Shown here in pieces: positions 41,827-49,769 of a DNA stretch of 64,000 bases; position 1 is the first letter of the stretch; every line of letters begins with the position of its first letter. The position numbers were made by a program, and so were the translations under genes. The stretch comes from an uncultured Eubacteriales bacterium (GTDB lineage Bacteria > Bacillota > Clostridia > Oscillospirales > Acutalibacteraceae), in contig ONCP01000006.1 in NCBI GenBank assembly GCA_900316385.1, positions 62,001 through 126,000 on the forward strand. Direction: 5' to 3'. The notes under the pieces are model-generated. The model did not search any database, had not been told where the DNA came from, and saw only the letters and a program-made list of their open reading frames with translations.

Positions 41827-42792
41827 TTAATCCCAGTTGTCAATAACGCGCTTCTCGATCATCTCGCTGTCGATCTCCATACCGAGGCTTGTGAGAAGAT
41901 CCTGAGCGGCGTTGTAGCCCATCTTCTTCTGACGGTTGTTCATAGCGGCGACCTCGATGATATTCGAAAGGTTTCTGCCCGGCTTGACGGGGATCGTCAT
42001 AATCGGGACGTCGATACCGAGGATCTCCATATATTCGTTTTCAAGACCCATTCGGTCATAGACCTTCTTTGAATCCCAAAGCTCAAGGTTGATGACCATA
42101 TCGATCTTTTCGGTCAGCTTTATGGCACCCATACCAAAGAGGTTTCTGGCGTTTATGATACCTACGCCTCTGAGCTCCACAAAATGGCGGATGTTCTGAG
42201 GCGACTGACCCATCAGCGTTCTGCTGTTGATCTTTCTGATCTCGACAGCGTCGTCGGCGATAAGGCGGTGGCCGCGCTTTATAAGCTCGATCGCGGTCTC
42301 GCTCTTACCTACTCCGCTGTCGCCTATGATGAGACAACCCTCGCCGTATACCTCAACGAGAACGCCGTGGCGCGTGATCCTCGGAGCAAGCTCCGCGCTG
42401 AGGAAGGTTACAAGACTCGCTACAAGTGCCGAGGTCATATCCTCGGAACGGAGCACGGGTATCTTATGTTCCTCGGCGGCGTGAAGCATAGCGTCGCTCG
42501 CCTCATAGCCGCGCGCGAGAATTACAGCGGGAGGACCGAAACGAAACAGCGAGTTTATTACGTGGTACTGCTGTTCCGCGCCGAAGCGGCCGAGGAACGA
42601 AAACTCCGTGTGACCAAATACTAGAATACGAGTTTTGTCAAAGAAATCAAAATAACCCGTAAGCTGGAGCCCGGGACGACTGACGCTGTAATTGGTTATC
42701 ATCAGCTCCTCGGGGTCGCAGGGCAAATAAATAGCTTCAAGTGAAAGCTCATCAATAATACTTTTGATCGGAACAGAATATTCGCCAGCCAT
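41827..42792 (-). CDS. hprK: HPr kinase/phosphorylase
   Basis: Sensor kinase of carbon catabolite repression that phosphorylates HPr on Ser46 and reverses it. The product is 321 residues. Walker A GDSGVGKS is at 157-164, followed by the HLIADDAVEI loop; the signature ELRGVGIINARNLFGMGAI is near residue 205. It heads the long operon running down to hemZ and has its own promoter. Confidence 0.96.
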   Translation of the reverse strand: MAGEYSVPIKSIIDELSLEAIYLPCDPEELMITNYSVSRPGLQLTGYFDFFDKTRILVFGHTEFSFLGRFGAEQQYHVINSLFRFGPPAVILARGYEASDAMLHAAEEHKIPVLRSEDMTSALVASLVTFLSAELAPRITRHGVLVEVYGEGCLIIGDSGVGKSETAIELIKRGHRLIADDAVEIRKINSRTLMGQSPQNIRHFVELRGVGIINARNLFGMGAIKLTEKIDMVINLELWDSKKVYDRMGLENEYMEILGIDVPIMTIPVKPGRNLSNIIEVAAMNNRQKKMGYNAAQDLLTSLGMEIDSEMIEKRVIDNWD

Positions 42793-42837
42793 AACAAACC
42801 CACCTTTGTAGTTTTTTGATATTAATATACAGAATTT

Positions 42838-42866
42838 ATTATACTACAAATTATACGTTTTGAAAA
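42838..42866 (-). promoter_or_regulatory. SigA promoter of the hprK operon
   Basis: On the minus strand TTTTCA is followed after 17 bases by a perfect TATAAT, about 45 bases before the hprK ATG. No other clear promoter is seen until the end of the operon. Confidence 0.6.
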
Positions 42867-42896
42867 GTCTGTTTAGGAATTATTTTGTATTTTTAT

Positions 42897-43688
42897 TCAT
42901 ATTTTGCAATACAAAAATACAACCGCCGCGGCAAACACAGCGCCGAGAAAAACAGCCGCCAAAAGCTCGCGCTTTTTCGTATTGCCGACGACAGCCTGCG
43001 CGCACGTTGACAGCGAATATGCCGAGGCTACGCTTAAAACCGCCGAAAGCAATCCGTCGGCTCCCTTGAATATGCCGACAGCCGCCTTGTCGTCGGGCAA
43101 AAGATAATAAAACACGATTACCGCAAGCAGGATCCCGAAGAGAATATAAGGAATATATTTCTTTTCGGGAATTATATTATCATACAGCAATACATATACA
43201 GCCGCGGGCAAAAGCAAAGAAAACGGCAACGAAAAGCCCGAAAAGCCGTCAAATTCAAACTCAGGCTCAACCTTGAACAGCGAGAGCACCGTTACGTAGA
43301 TCAAAGCCGCAAACACAAAGACAGATATTATCACCGAGGCTCTGGCGAGCGGCTCTATTCCTTTGACCGAGCAGAAATACGCAAAGCCGACAGAAACGAG
43401 CGCGAGCCCCCAGTAGGGTCCGTAGCCGAGGTCCTTATACAGGAAACGGCAGAAGCTCACCGCGACCAGCACGCAGTACGCGAACATGTAAGCAGCCAGC
43501 GCCGCCTTGACCGCGATCGGCGCTCCGCCCTTATAAAACGCGACGATCAAAAGGTCGATCGCGAGGGGAGCCACAGCGGCGGCGAGGTTCGGCACGGACG
43601 GCTTTCCTTTGATGAACATCAAAGCTGACAACAGCGACAGAAACATCGAAAAGCTAAACTGTGAGAGCGTTATCCTGTCATTTTTCAT
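42897..43688 (-). CDS. Short GerAB-like spore germination permease
   Basis: A 263-residue integral membrane protein with about eight hydrophobic helices. The N-terminal ITLSQFSFSMFLSLLSALMF resembles the start of GerAB/Spore_permease proteins, and the gene overlaps gerA by 11 bases, the position of gerAB. GerAB is normally about 360 residues with ten helices, so this copy is short or reduced. Assignment rests mainly on context and topology. Confidence 0.6.
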   Translation of the reverse strand: MKNDRITLSQFSFSMFLSLLSALMFIKGKPSVPNLAAAVAPLAIDLLIVAFYKGGAPIAVKAALAAYMFAYCVLVAVSFCRFLYKDLGYGPYWGLALVSVGFAYFCSVKGIEPLARASVIISVFVFAALIYVTVLSLFKVEPEFEFDGFSGFSLPFSLLLPAAVYVLLYDNIIPEKKYIPYILFGILLAVIVFYYLLPDDKAAVGIFKGADGLLSAVLSVASAYSLSTCAQAVVGNTKKRELLAAVFLGAVFAAAVVFLYCKI

Positions 43689-45132
43689 ACGCGCTTCCGC
43701 CTTTCAGATTCTGCACGTTCATCTCATACTTGCTGAGCTTTTTCCAGCCTAAACGGACAAAAACATCACGCATATGACGCTGAGAAAACGGCGTGAGTGG
43801 ACTCATATAAACAACTCCGAGGGTAGATTTTGAGCACATAAAAACGAGCACGACCGCCGACAGCGAGGCAACGCCGAAAATGCCGAGCATTCCTCCGACG
43901 ACGATAAACGACAGCCTCAGGACCGTGACCTGAGGGTAAAGATCGGGAATTACGTAGCTGCATATCGCCGCTATTGCGACCGACATCAGCGTCGGCGCGC
44001 CGATGATACCCGCGTTGATCGCGCAGTCGCCGATCACCAGTGCCCCGACTATGCTGACAGCGTGACCGAGCACCTTCGGAAGCCGCAGACCCGACTCCCT
44101 CATCACCTCATAGATGAAATCGATCACCAGAACCTCTAGGATCAGCGGAAGCGGAGTGTGATCGATGCTTTCCCTGATGTTTTTGAGCAACTCCTTCGGA
44201 AAATAATCGGGATGAAAATTAACGAGCGCGATATATATCCCCGGGAAAAGAACCGCCGCAAAGTAGGAAATGTATTTTAAGATTCGAATTATCGCGGCGA
44301 AATAGGGGCGGTTCGAGTAATCGTCTACCGACTGGAAGTTCTCAACAAACAAATGAGGAATAACCAGCACCGACGGAGTTCCGTCAACGATGATCCCGAT
44401 CCTGCCCTCCGTCAGCTTTCCGCAGAGCGTATCGGGACGCTCGGTGATCCCGACGCCCGTAAAAACCTCGTTTTTTCCGCTGTCCTCAAGATAAGGGACA
44501 AGATAGCCGCTGCCGAGGACTGTCTTGATATCGCACGCTTTCAGGCGCTTGCGCACCTCGTCCACAGAGCTTTTTGTAGCCTTTTTTTCGAGGTAAACGA
44601 GCACCAGCTCGGTTTTTGACACGGAACCGACTGTCATTGTCTCAAACACAAGGTCAGGCGTCTTCATCCGTCGGCGAATGAGCGTCATATTTATCCTCGA
44701 AGCCTCGGTAAAGCCCTCGCGGCTTCCGCGCTGTACAAGCTCGCTTTCGGGCTCGGATACGCTTCTGTGCGAGTAGCCCTGAACGCCTATCGCCAGCATA
44801 CGAAGGCTTTGGTCAACCATTAGCACCGCAAAGCCCGACATTGAAAATCTCAGCGCGTCGACGAGAGTATCGACAGGTATGACCTCGCCTGCGGATAGGA
44901 CGTTTTCAACGAGATAATCAAATAGCTCCTCTCCCCTTTTTTTCTTTGGATCACAGCCCAGCATAGGGTTTACCACAGAGATCGCGAGGCTCTCCTTGTC
45001 GCTCATACCCTCGGTCGTGATTATCGCGACGCTCTCACCGTTTCTGAGTCGCAGTTCCCTGACAGTAAAGTCGGCAGAACCCGAGGTTTTTGTTTTCAGC
45101 GTGTTTATATTTTCTTTTAAAGAAATATTCAT
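43678..45132 (-). CDS. gerA: Spore germination protein GerA family (GerAA/SpoVAF)
   Basis: A 484-residue germinant-receptor A subunit of the spore inner membrane. It has a large hydrophilic N-terminal half. The conserved GRIGIIVDGTPSVLVIPHLFVENFQ (split) is near residue 240, and four or five membrane helices follow in 270-440. Upstream, TGAATA with an imperfect AAAAATA 16 bases on could be a SigG promoter, but the -10 is weak. No gerAC-type lipoprotein follows. Confidence 0.92.
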   Translation of the reverse strand: MNISLKENINTLKTKTSGSADFTVRELRLRNGESVAIITTEGMSDKESLAISVVNPMLGCDPKKKRGEELFDYLVENVLSAGEVIPVDTLVDALRFSMSGFAVLMVDQSLRMLAIGVQGYSHRSVSEPESELVQRGSREGFTEASRINMTLIRRRMKTPDLVFETMTVGSVSKTELVLVYLEKKATKSSVDEVRKRLKACDIKTVLGSGYLVPYLEDSGKNEVFTGVGITERPDTLCGKLTEGRIGIIVDGTPSVLVIPHLFVENFQSVDDYSNRPYFAAIIRILKYISYFAAVLFPGIYIALVNFHPDYFPKELLKNIRESIDHTPLPLILEVLVIDFIYEVMRESGLRLPKVLGHAVSIVGALVIGDCAINAGIIGAPTLMSVAIAAICSYVIPDLYPQVTVLRLSFIVVGGMLGIFGVASLSAVVLVFMCSKSTLGVVYMSPLTPFSQRHMRDVFVRLGWKKLSKYEMNVQNLKGGSAYEK

Positions 45133-45208
45133 TAAATCACCACTGTTATTTTTCCCGCTATAAAAGTATTATTCAGCGCAAAAAACGAATAATATAGTCG
45201 GTGATCCA

Positions 45209-45880
45209 ATGTTTGTGACAATAATCAGAACCATCATTCTCTACGCGCTGATAGTGTTTGCCGTAAGGCTAATGGGAAAACGTCAGCTCAGTGATATGCA
45301 GCCCTCGGAGCTTGTGATAACGCTTATAATCGCCGACATTGCCTCTATCCCGATGGAGGACACCGAGCGTCCGATGCTGTCGGGCTTCATACCTATGGTG
45401 ATACTCGTTTCGCTCGAGATAATCGTCAGCGCCCTGATGATGAAAAGTCCGCGCTTTCGCAAGCTTTTGTGCGGCAGTCCCGTAATGATTATCGAGGACG
45501 GAAAGCTTAAGCAAAGCGAAATGAAGCGGCTTAGGCTGACAACGGAAGACTTGTGCGTTCAGCTCAGACAGCAGGGGGTGTTCTCGCTTGACGAAGCGAG
45601 CTACTGCATAGCAGAGACGAACGGCAAGCTCAGCGTGCTTCAGAAACCCGAAAAAAGGACCCCGACGCTCGGTGATCTGAATATCGTTATACCCGACGAC
45701 GGGATAGAGGTCGTCGTGATCAATGACGGGAATTTTCTTGACAACTCGATCAAGCTCGTAAACGCCGACAAAAATGTTCTTAAAAAGCTTTTAAAAAGAA
45801 AACATCTGGAGGAAAAGGATGTTTTTATTATGACCTGGGACAAAAGCGGAAACTACAAGATCGTGAGGAAAGAGAAATGA
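45209..45880 (+). CDS. DUF421 (YetF-like) membrane protein
   Basis: A 223-residue protein with three N-terminal membrane helices (residues 1-80) and a soluble two-part C-terminal domain. Family motifs: RLMGKRQLSDMQPSELVITL near residue 21 and the soluble part PVMIIEDGKLKQSEMKRLRLT (split) near residue 92. DUF421 proteins occur in spore inner membranes, and some raise spore heat resistance. The position head-to-head with gerA supports a spore role. The next gene overlaps it by four bases. Confidence 0.88.
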   Translation: MFVTIIRTIILYALIVFAVRLMGKRQLSDMQPSELVITLIIADIASIPMEDTERPMLSGFIPMVILVSLEIIVSALMMKSPRFRKLLCGSPVMIIEDGKLKQSEMKRLRLTTEDLCVQLRQQGVFSLDEASYCIAETNGKLSVLQKPEKRTPTLGDLNIVIPDDGIEVVVINDGNFLDNSIKLVNADKNVLKKLLKRKHLEEKDVFIMTWDKSGNYKIVRKEK

Positions 45881-46260
45881 AACGTATCTACATCGCCGCG
45901 GCACTGATCGCGCTATGCCTGACGCTGGGCTTTGTACAGCTCAGCTCGGTGAGCTTCGCCGTTGACAGAGCGATCGAGGGGCTTGACAGGACTGAAAAGC
46001 TGGTAAGAGAAAAGAAAACGAAAAACGCCGAACAGCTCGCCAAGGATACAGCCGACGAATTCAGCGCGTACAGCGAATCGGCGCTATACTGCTTTTACCG
46101 TCACGACGACCTCTCGGCGATTTCGGACACGCTGTACAGCATCGAGGATTTTCTGGACGACAATCGGCTTGAGGATTTTCACGAAAAGTGCCACTACGCA
46201 AAAAAACAGCTCCTCTTCATCAAAGAAAAGGAGCCGTTGAGCATACAGAATATTTTGTGA
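45877..46260 (+). CDS. DUF4363 family protein
   Basis: A 127-residue protein with an N-terminal membrane anchor or signal (residues 3-25) and a helical extracytoplasmic domain. DUF4363 proteins are frequent partners of DUF421 genes; function is unknown. The ATGA overlap with the DUF421 stop implies coupled translation. It is convergent with the metal transporter, with one base between stop codons. Confidence 0.82.
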   Translation: MKRIYIAAALIALCLTLGFVQLSSVSFAVDRAIEGLDRTEKLVREKKTKNAEQLAKDTADEFSAYSESALYCFYRHDDLSAISDTLYSIEDFLDDNRLEDFHEKCHYAKKQLLFIKEKEPLSIQNIL

Positions 46261-46261
46261 T

Positions 46262-47074
46262 TTACATCATCAGCTTCATTCTGATCTTTGAAATCACAAA
46301 GAAGATCAGAAGCACGGCGCAGTTGAAAAGCACGACCGTGGGTCCTGTCGGTATATCGAAGTAATAGCTCAATATCAAACCGAAAATAAAACAGAACACA
46401 GAAAGTATACCCGAAACAATAATTACAGATTTGAAGGACTTGCACAGTCTCATAGCCGACAACGCGGGGAAAATTATCAGAGCGGAAATTAGCAGAGTAC
46501 CCATTATCCGCATACCGATCACGATCGTGAGCGCGGTAAGCGCGGCGATGATCATATTGTAAAGCGCGGGGCGAGTGCCTGTTGCCGCCGCGAAATTCTC
46601 GTCGAAGGTAACTGAAAAAATCTTATTATAGAAAACAAGGAAAACGGCGATAACAACAACGGCAAGAACCACGCAGAAAACAGCGTCGGTATCGGTTGTG
46701 GCGAGGATCGAGCCGAACAGATAGGAATTGAGGTCGGTGTTGAGCCCCGAAACGCTCGCGACAATCACGCCCACGGCAAGCGCGGAGCTTGATATCACCG
46801 CGATAGCCGCGTCGCCGTTAAGCTTTGATTTTTTTGAGAGCCTGAGAAGACAGAACGCGGCGATCAAAACCACGGGCACCGCTACCTGAAGCGGAGCGAT
46901 ATTCGCCGCAGCCGCGACTGCCAGCGCGCCGAAGCCGACGTGCGAAAGTCCGTCGCCGATCATCGAATAACGCTTCAACACAAGAATAACGCCGAGAAGC
47001 GCCGCGCAAAGCGACACAAGTGTTCCGACAATCAACGCTCTGACCATAAAATCATAGGAGAATATCTCAAGCAT
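46262..47074 (-). CDS. znuB: Metal ABC transporter permease (ZnuB type)
   Basis: Membrane subunit of a Zn/Mn importer with about eight helices, 270 residues from the ATG at 47072-47074. AAAGGAGG is nine bases upstream; a much longer frame runs back into znuC and is spurious. Motifs: RYSMIGDGLSHVGFG near residue 40 and GTLLISALIIFPALSA near residue 205. It overlaps znuC by eight bases. Confidence 0.93.
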   Translation of the reverse strand: MLEIFSYDFMVRALIVGTLVSLCAALLGVILVLKRYSMIGDGLSHVGFGALAVAAAANIAPLQVAVPVVLIAAFCLLRLSKKSKLNGDAAIAVISSSALAVGVIVASVSGLNTDLNSYLFGSILATTDTDAVFCVVLAVVVIAVFLVFYNKIFSVTFDENFAAATGTRPALYNMIIAALTALTIVIGMRIMGTLLISALIIFPALSAMRLCKSFKSVIIVSGILSVFCFIFGLILSYYFDIPTGPTVVLFNCAVLLIFFVISKIRMKLMM

Positions 47075-47810
47075 TATCGGATACCTCCTTTTGATGGCGG
47101 CAATCGTCGCACGGACAATCCGTGATGAGGAACTTCTCTCCGTAAGGAGAACGTACATACTTGTGGGTCGTGCCGTAAAAATAGCTCTCGCCCGAAAGAT
47201 GGAGAATGTGAGAGGCGTGAGTGACGGCTGAGTTAATGTCGTGCGACACCATAACAACGGTTATCCCGTCCTTATTAAGCGTCTTAACAAGATCATAAAG
47301 CTCCTGCGAGGCGAGCGGGTCAAGACCCGTGATCGGCTCGTCAAGAATTATAAGCTTCGTTGTGGCGCACAGGGCTCTGGCGAGCAGAACGCGCTGCTGC
47401 TGACCTCCCGAAAGCTCCTGAAAGCACTTATTCTTTATATCGGAAATCCCGACCCTATCCATATTTTCAAAGGCGGTTTTCTTTTGACTTTTTGAGTAGA
47501 ACGGCAGCTTTCGCAGGCTGAGAGTGCCCGAAAGCACAACCTCGTACACAGAAGCGGGAAAATCGGACTGAATGTCCGTCTGCTGAGGAAGATAGCCGAT
47601 ACCCTTTTTTTCAAGGCCGTCGCCGTATTCGATAGCACCGCTGAGCGGAGAGACTAAGCCCAGAAGTCCCTTCATCAGCGTGGATTTTCCGCTTCCGTTC
47701 TCGCCGACTATGCAAAGATAGTCGCCCTTGTTAACGGAAAAGCTGAGATTCTCAAATACCACTCCGTCCTCGTAGCCCATTTTCAGATCCGTGCATTTAA
47801 TATAGGACAT
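47067..47810 (-). CDS. znuC: Metal ABC transporter ATP-binding protein (ZnuC type) with C-terminal Cys motif
   Basis: ATPase subunit of 247 residues. Walker A GENGSGKST is near residue 37, the Q-loop follows, the signature LSGGQQQR is near residue 133 and Walker B LIILDEP near residue 153. The C-terminal extension ends TDCPCDDCRHQKE, a compact Cys/His cluster that could bind metal and sense cytosolic zinc. The first base overlaps the znuA stop. Confidence 0.93.
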   Translation of the reverse strand: MSYIKCTDLKMGYEDGVVFENLSFSVNKGDYLCIVGENGSGKSTLMKGLLGLVSPLSGAIEYGDGLEKKGIGYLPQQTDIQSDFPASVYEVVLSGTLSLRKLPFYSKSQKKTAFENMDRVGISDIKNKCFQELSGGQQQRVLLARALCATTKLIILDEPITGLDPLASQELYDLVKTLNKDGITVVMVSHDINSAVTHASHILHLSGESYFYGTTHKYVRSPYGEKFLITDCPCDDCRHQKEVSDNA

Positions 47811-48715
47811 CAGCCTAGCGCCTCCTTGAGAGCGTCTGAGTTTAATTCCATAAGAGAAATATATGTTGCTTTCTTATCAAACTGCTCCTTTGTTACATTA
47901 TGGAGCGAATAAAGTGTTTTTACATTGTCTCCGCCGAGGATCGTTTTTCCGAGCGAGTCCGAGGATGTGTCGATCTTGAAAACAACACTGATGTTGTTAT
48001 CCTTTACAAACTCGGAGAGCTTCGCGACCGTTTTAGGCGAAGGCTGGGTTTCCGAAGTACAACCGGGAAATGCGCTCTCAAACTCGATACCGAACTGCTT
48101 GAAAAGATAAAGAAGCGGAAAACGGTCGGCGATCACGATCGGCTTTTTAGCGGAAGCTTCAACCATTGCCTCAAAGCTGCTTTCAAGCTTTCCGAGCTCC
48201 TTCTTATATTTCTCAGCGTTTGCAGCAAACTGCTTTACGTTGTTCTTATCAAGCTTTTCAAGCTCTTCCGTAACAGAATCGACGAAAAGCGTCATATTCC
48301 CGATCGAAGTCCAGATATGCTCGTCGCTTTCGTCGCCCTCGTTGTGGTTAATATCCTCCTCGGGCAAAAGCTCGGCGTAATCGAACATCTTGATAACTCT
48401 TACCTTTGAGCCTACGGAGCCGAGGATATTCTCGACCCACTCGTCGCTTTCTCCGCCGTTGTAGATAAACAGATCGGCTTCCTTGATCTTGACTATATCC
48501 TTAGGAGTCGGCTCAAAGTTGTGGGGCTCCGAGCCCGGGGAGATCAGCATTGTAACGTCCGCCTTGTCCCCCGCGATACGCTCGGTGAGATCGTAATACG
48601 GAAATATCGTTGTAACTATACTGAGCTTGTCCGATTTTTTTTCGGCGCCCGTACAGCCCGAAAACGCGCACACAGCAAGCGCAAGCGCGAGAACGGCGCA
48701 GATAAGCTTCTTCAT
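47810..48715 (-). CDS. znuA: Metal-binding lipoprotein of Zn/Mn ABC transporter (ZnuA-like)
   Basis: Solute-binding lipoprotein, 301 residues from the ATG at 48713-48715. The signal peptide ends in the lipobox FSGC near residue 20. Metal ligands expected from the family are seen in SEPHNFEPTPKD near residue 66 and DEHIWTS near residue 132, after a short acidic loop. The third ligand region reads ADRFPLLYLFKQFG instead of the usual His-containing motif; a later LYSLHNVT may supply a histidine. The terminator of secF lies only about 22 bases upstream. Confidence 0.9.
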   Translation of the reverse strand: MKKLICAVLALALAVCAFSGCTGAEKKSDKLSIVTTIFPYYDLTERIAGDKADVTMLISPGSEPHNFEPTPKDIVKIKEADLFIYNGGESDEWVENILGSVGSKVRVIKMFDYAELLPEEDINHNEGDESDEHIWTSIGNMTLFVDSVTEELEKLDKNNVKQFAANAEKYKKELGKLESSFEAMVEASAKKPIVIADRFPLLYLFKQFGIEFESAFPGCTSETQPSPKTVAKLSEFVKDNNISVVFKIDTSSDSLGKTILGGDNVKTLYSLHNVTKEQFDKKATYISLMELNSDALKEALG

Positions 48716-48736
48716 AAAATCACCCTGACACTTAGC

Positions 48737-48767
48737 AAAAAGGCTGTCCCACGCTGAGACAGCCTTT
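48737..48767 (-). terminator. Terminator between secF and znuA
   Basis: Stem AAAAGGCTGTC/GACAGCCTTTT with a nine-base loop, ending in TTTTT on the minus strand. It is close enough to the znuA ATG that a separate znuA promoter cannot lie between them. Confidence 0.88.
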
Positions 48768-48785
48768 TGTCTGTATGATAAATTA

Positions 48786-49769
48786 TTATTTATCTTTAGT
48801 TTCTCTCTTTTTCCACACAACCCAGAGCGGACCTGCGATACAAAGCGAGGAATAACAGCCCGAAACCAGACCGACGATCATCGGCAGCGCGAACGCCTTA
48901 ACGGAATCGAGGTTGTAGATGAAAGCAACAATGTATACGATAACGACCGCTGCGATAGTGGTGATCGAAGTGATGATCGTACGACGCATAACCTTTGTAG
49001 CCGCAACGTTGAACACGTCCTTGATATCAGCCTTGTAGCCGAGTCTCTTTCTCTCCTCACGAACACGGTCGTAAACAACGACTGTATCGTTGAGGGAGTA
49101 ACCGAGGATCATAAGCGCGACCGCCATAAAGCTCGAGTCGATCGGCATACGGAAGATAACATAGAAGAAGTAGATGATAGCAATATCGTGGAAGAGCGCC
49201 ACAAGGCCGAACACACCTGCGGAAAGACCGCCGATCTTCTTGAATCGGATCGTAACGTAAAGCACCATCAGTACCGCGGCGATAGCAACGGCGAAGAGAC
49301 ACTTGAGCAGGAAGCTGAAGCCCATTGTCGCGTCTACGGAGGAGTTCTGCTCAAGAACGAAATTATTCTCGGGGAACTTATCCTGAATAGACTTTGTGAT
49401 GCTCTTCTGGAGCTTTGTTGTGATCGTGTCTGTACCGGAGAACTGTACCGTCAGCACGTTCTTGTTGTTTACCATATCCTTTGAATCGGAGAATGTAACA
49501 ACATCGTCGGGAGTCACCTTCTGGACGAGAGCTTTAAGATCGTCAAGCTTGAAGTCCTTTGTCTCGGTATAGCTGTACTTGATCATGGAACCGCCTGTGA
49601 ACTGAATGTCGAGCGTTGTTCCGAAGATGAAATTACAGATAAGTCCGATACCGATAATTGCCAGCGAAAGGATAAAGAATATCTTGCGATGTCCAATAAA
49701 ATCCTTTGCGGGCTTGCCCTTTACAAGCAGCTTTTCTTCATCGGTCAACCTAACAAAATTATTTGCCAT
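48786..49769 (-). CDS. secF: Protein translocase subunit SecF
   Basis: Membrane partner of SecD that uses the ion gradient to help pull proteins through SecYEG. The product is 327 residues from the ATG at 49767-49769 (GGAGG eight bases upstream, within the secD end). Six membrane helices. DIQFTGGSMIKY near residue 57 is the SecF form of the D-x-x-G-G motif; GYSLNDTVVVYDRVRE near residue 225 is conserved. Confidence 0.95.
   Translation of the reverse strand: MANNFVRLTDEEKLLVKGKPAKDFIGHRKIFFILSLAIIGIGLICNFIFGTTLDIQFTGGSMIKYSYTETKDFKLDDLKALVQKVTPDDVVTFSDSKDMVNNKNVLTVQFSGTDTITTKLQKSITKSIQDKFPENNFVLEQNSSVDATMGFSFLLKCLFAVAIAAVLMVLYVTIRFKKIGGLSAGVFGLVALFHDIAIIYFFYVIFRMPIDSSFMAVALMILGYSLNDTVVVYDRVREERKRLGYKADIKDVFNVAATKVMRRTIITSITTIAAVVIVYIVAFIYNLDSVKAFALPMIVGLVSGCYSSLCIAGPLWVVWKKRETKDK

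Noticed and set aside
45133-45208. SigG promoter for gerA (TGAATA and AAAAATA 16 bases apart)
   Set aside because: The -35 is good but the -10 matches poorly and the spacer is short; kept only as a remark in the gerA entry.
47075-47257. N-terminal extension of the metal permease to 331 residues
   Set aside because: The extra residues overlap znuC out of frame and are not membrane-like; the internal ATG has a strong AAAGGAGG site.
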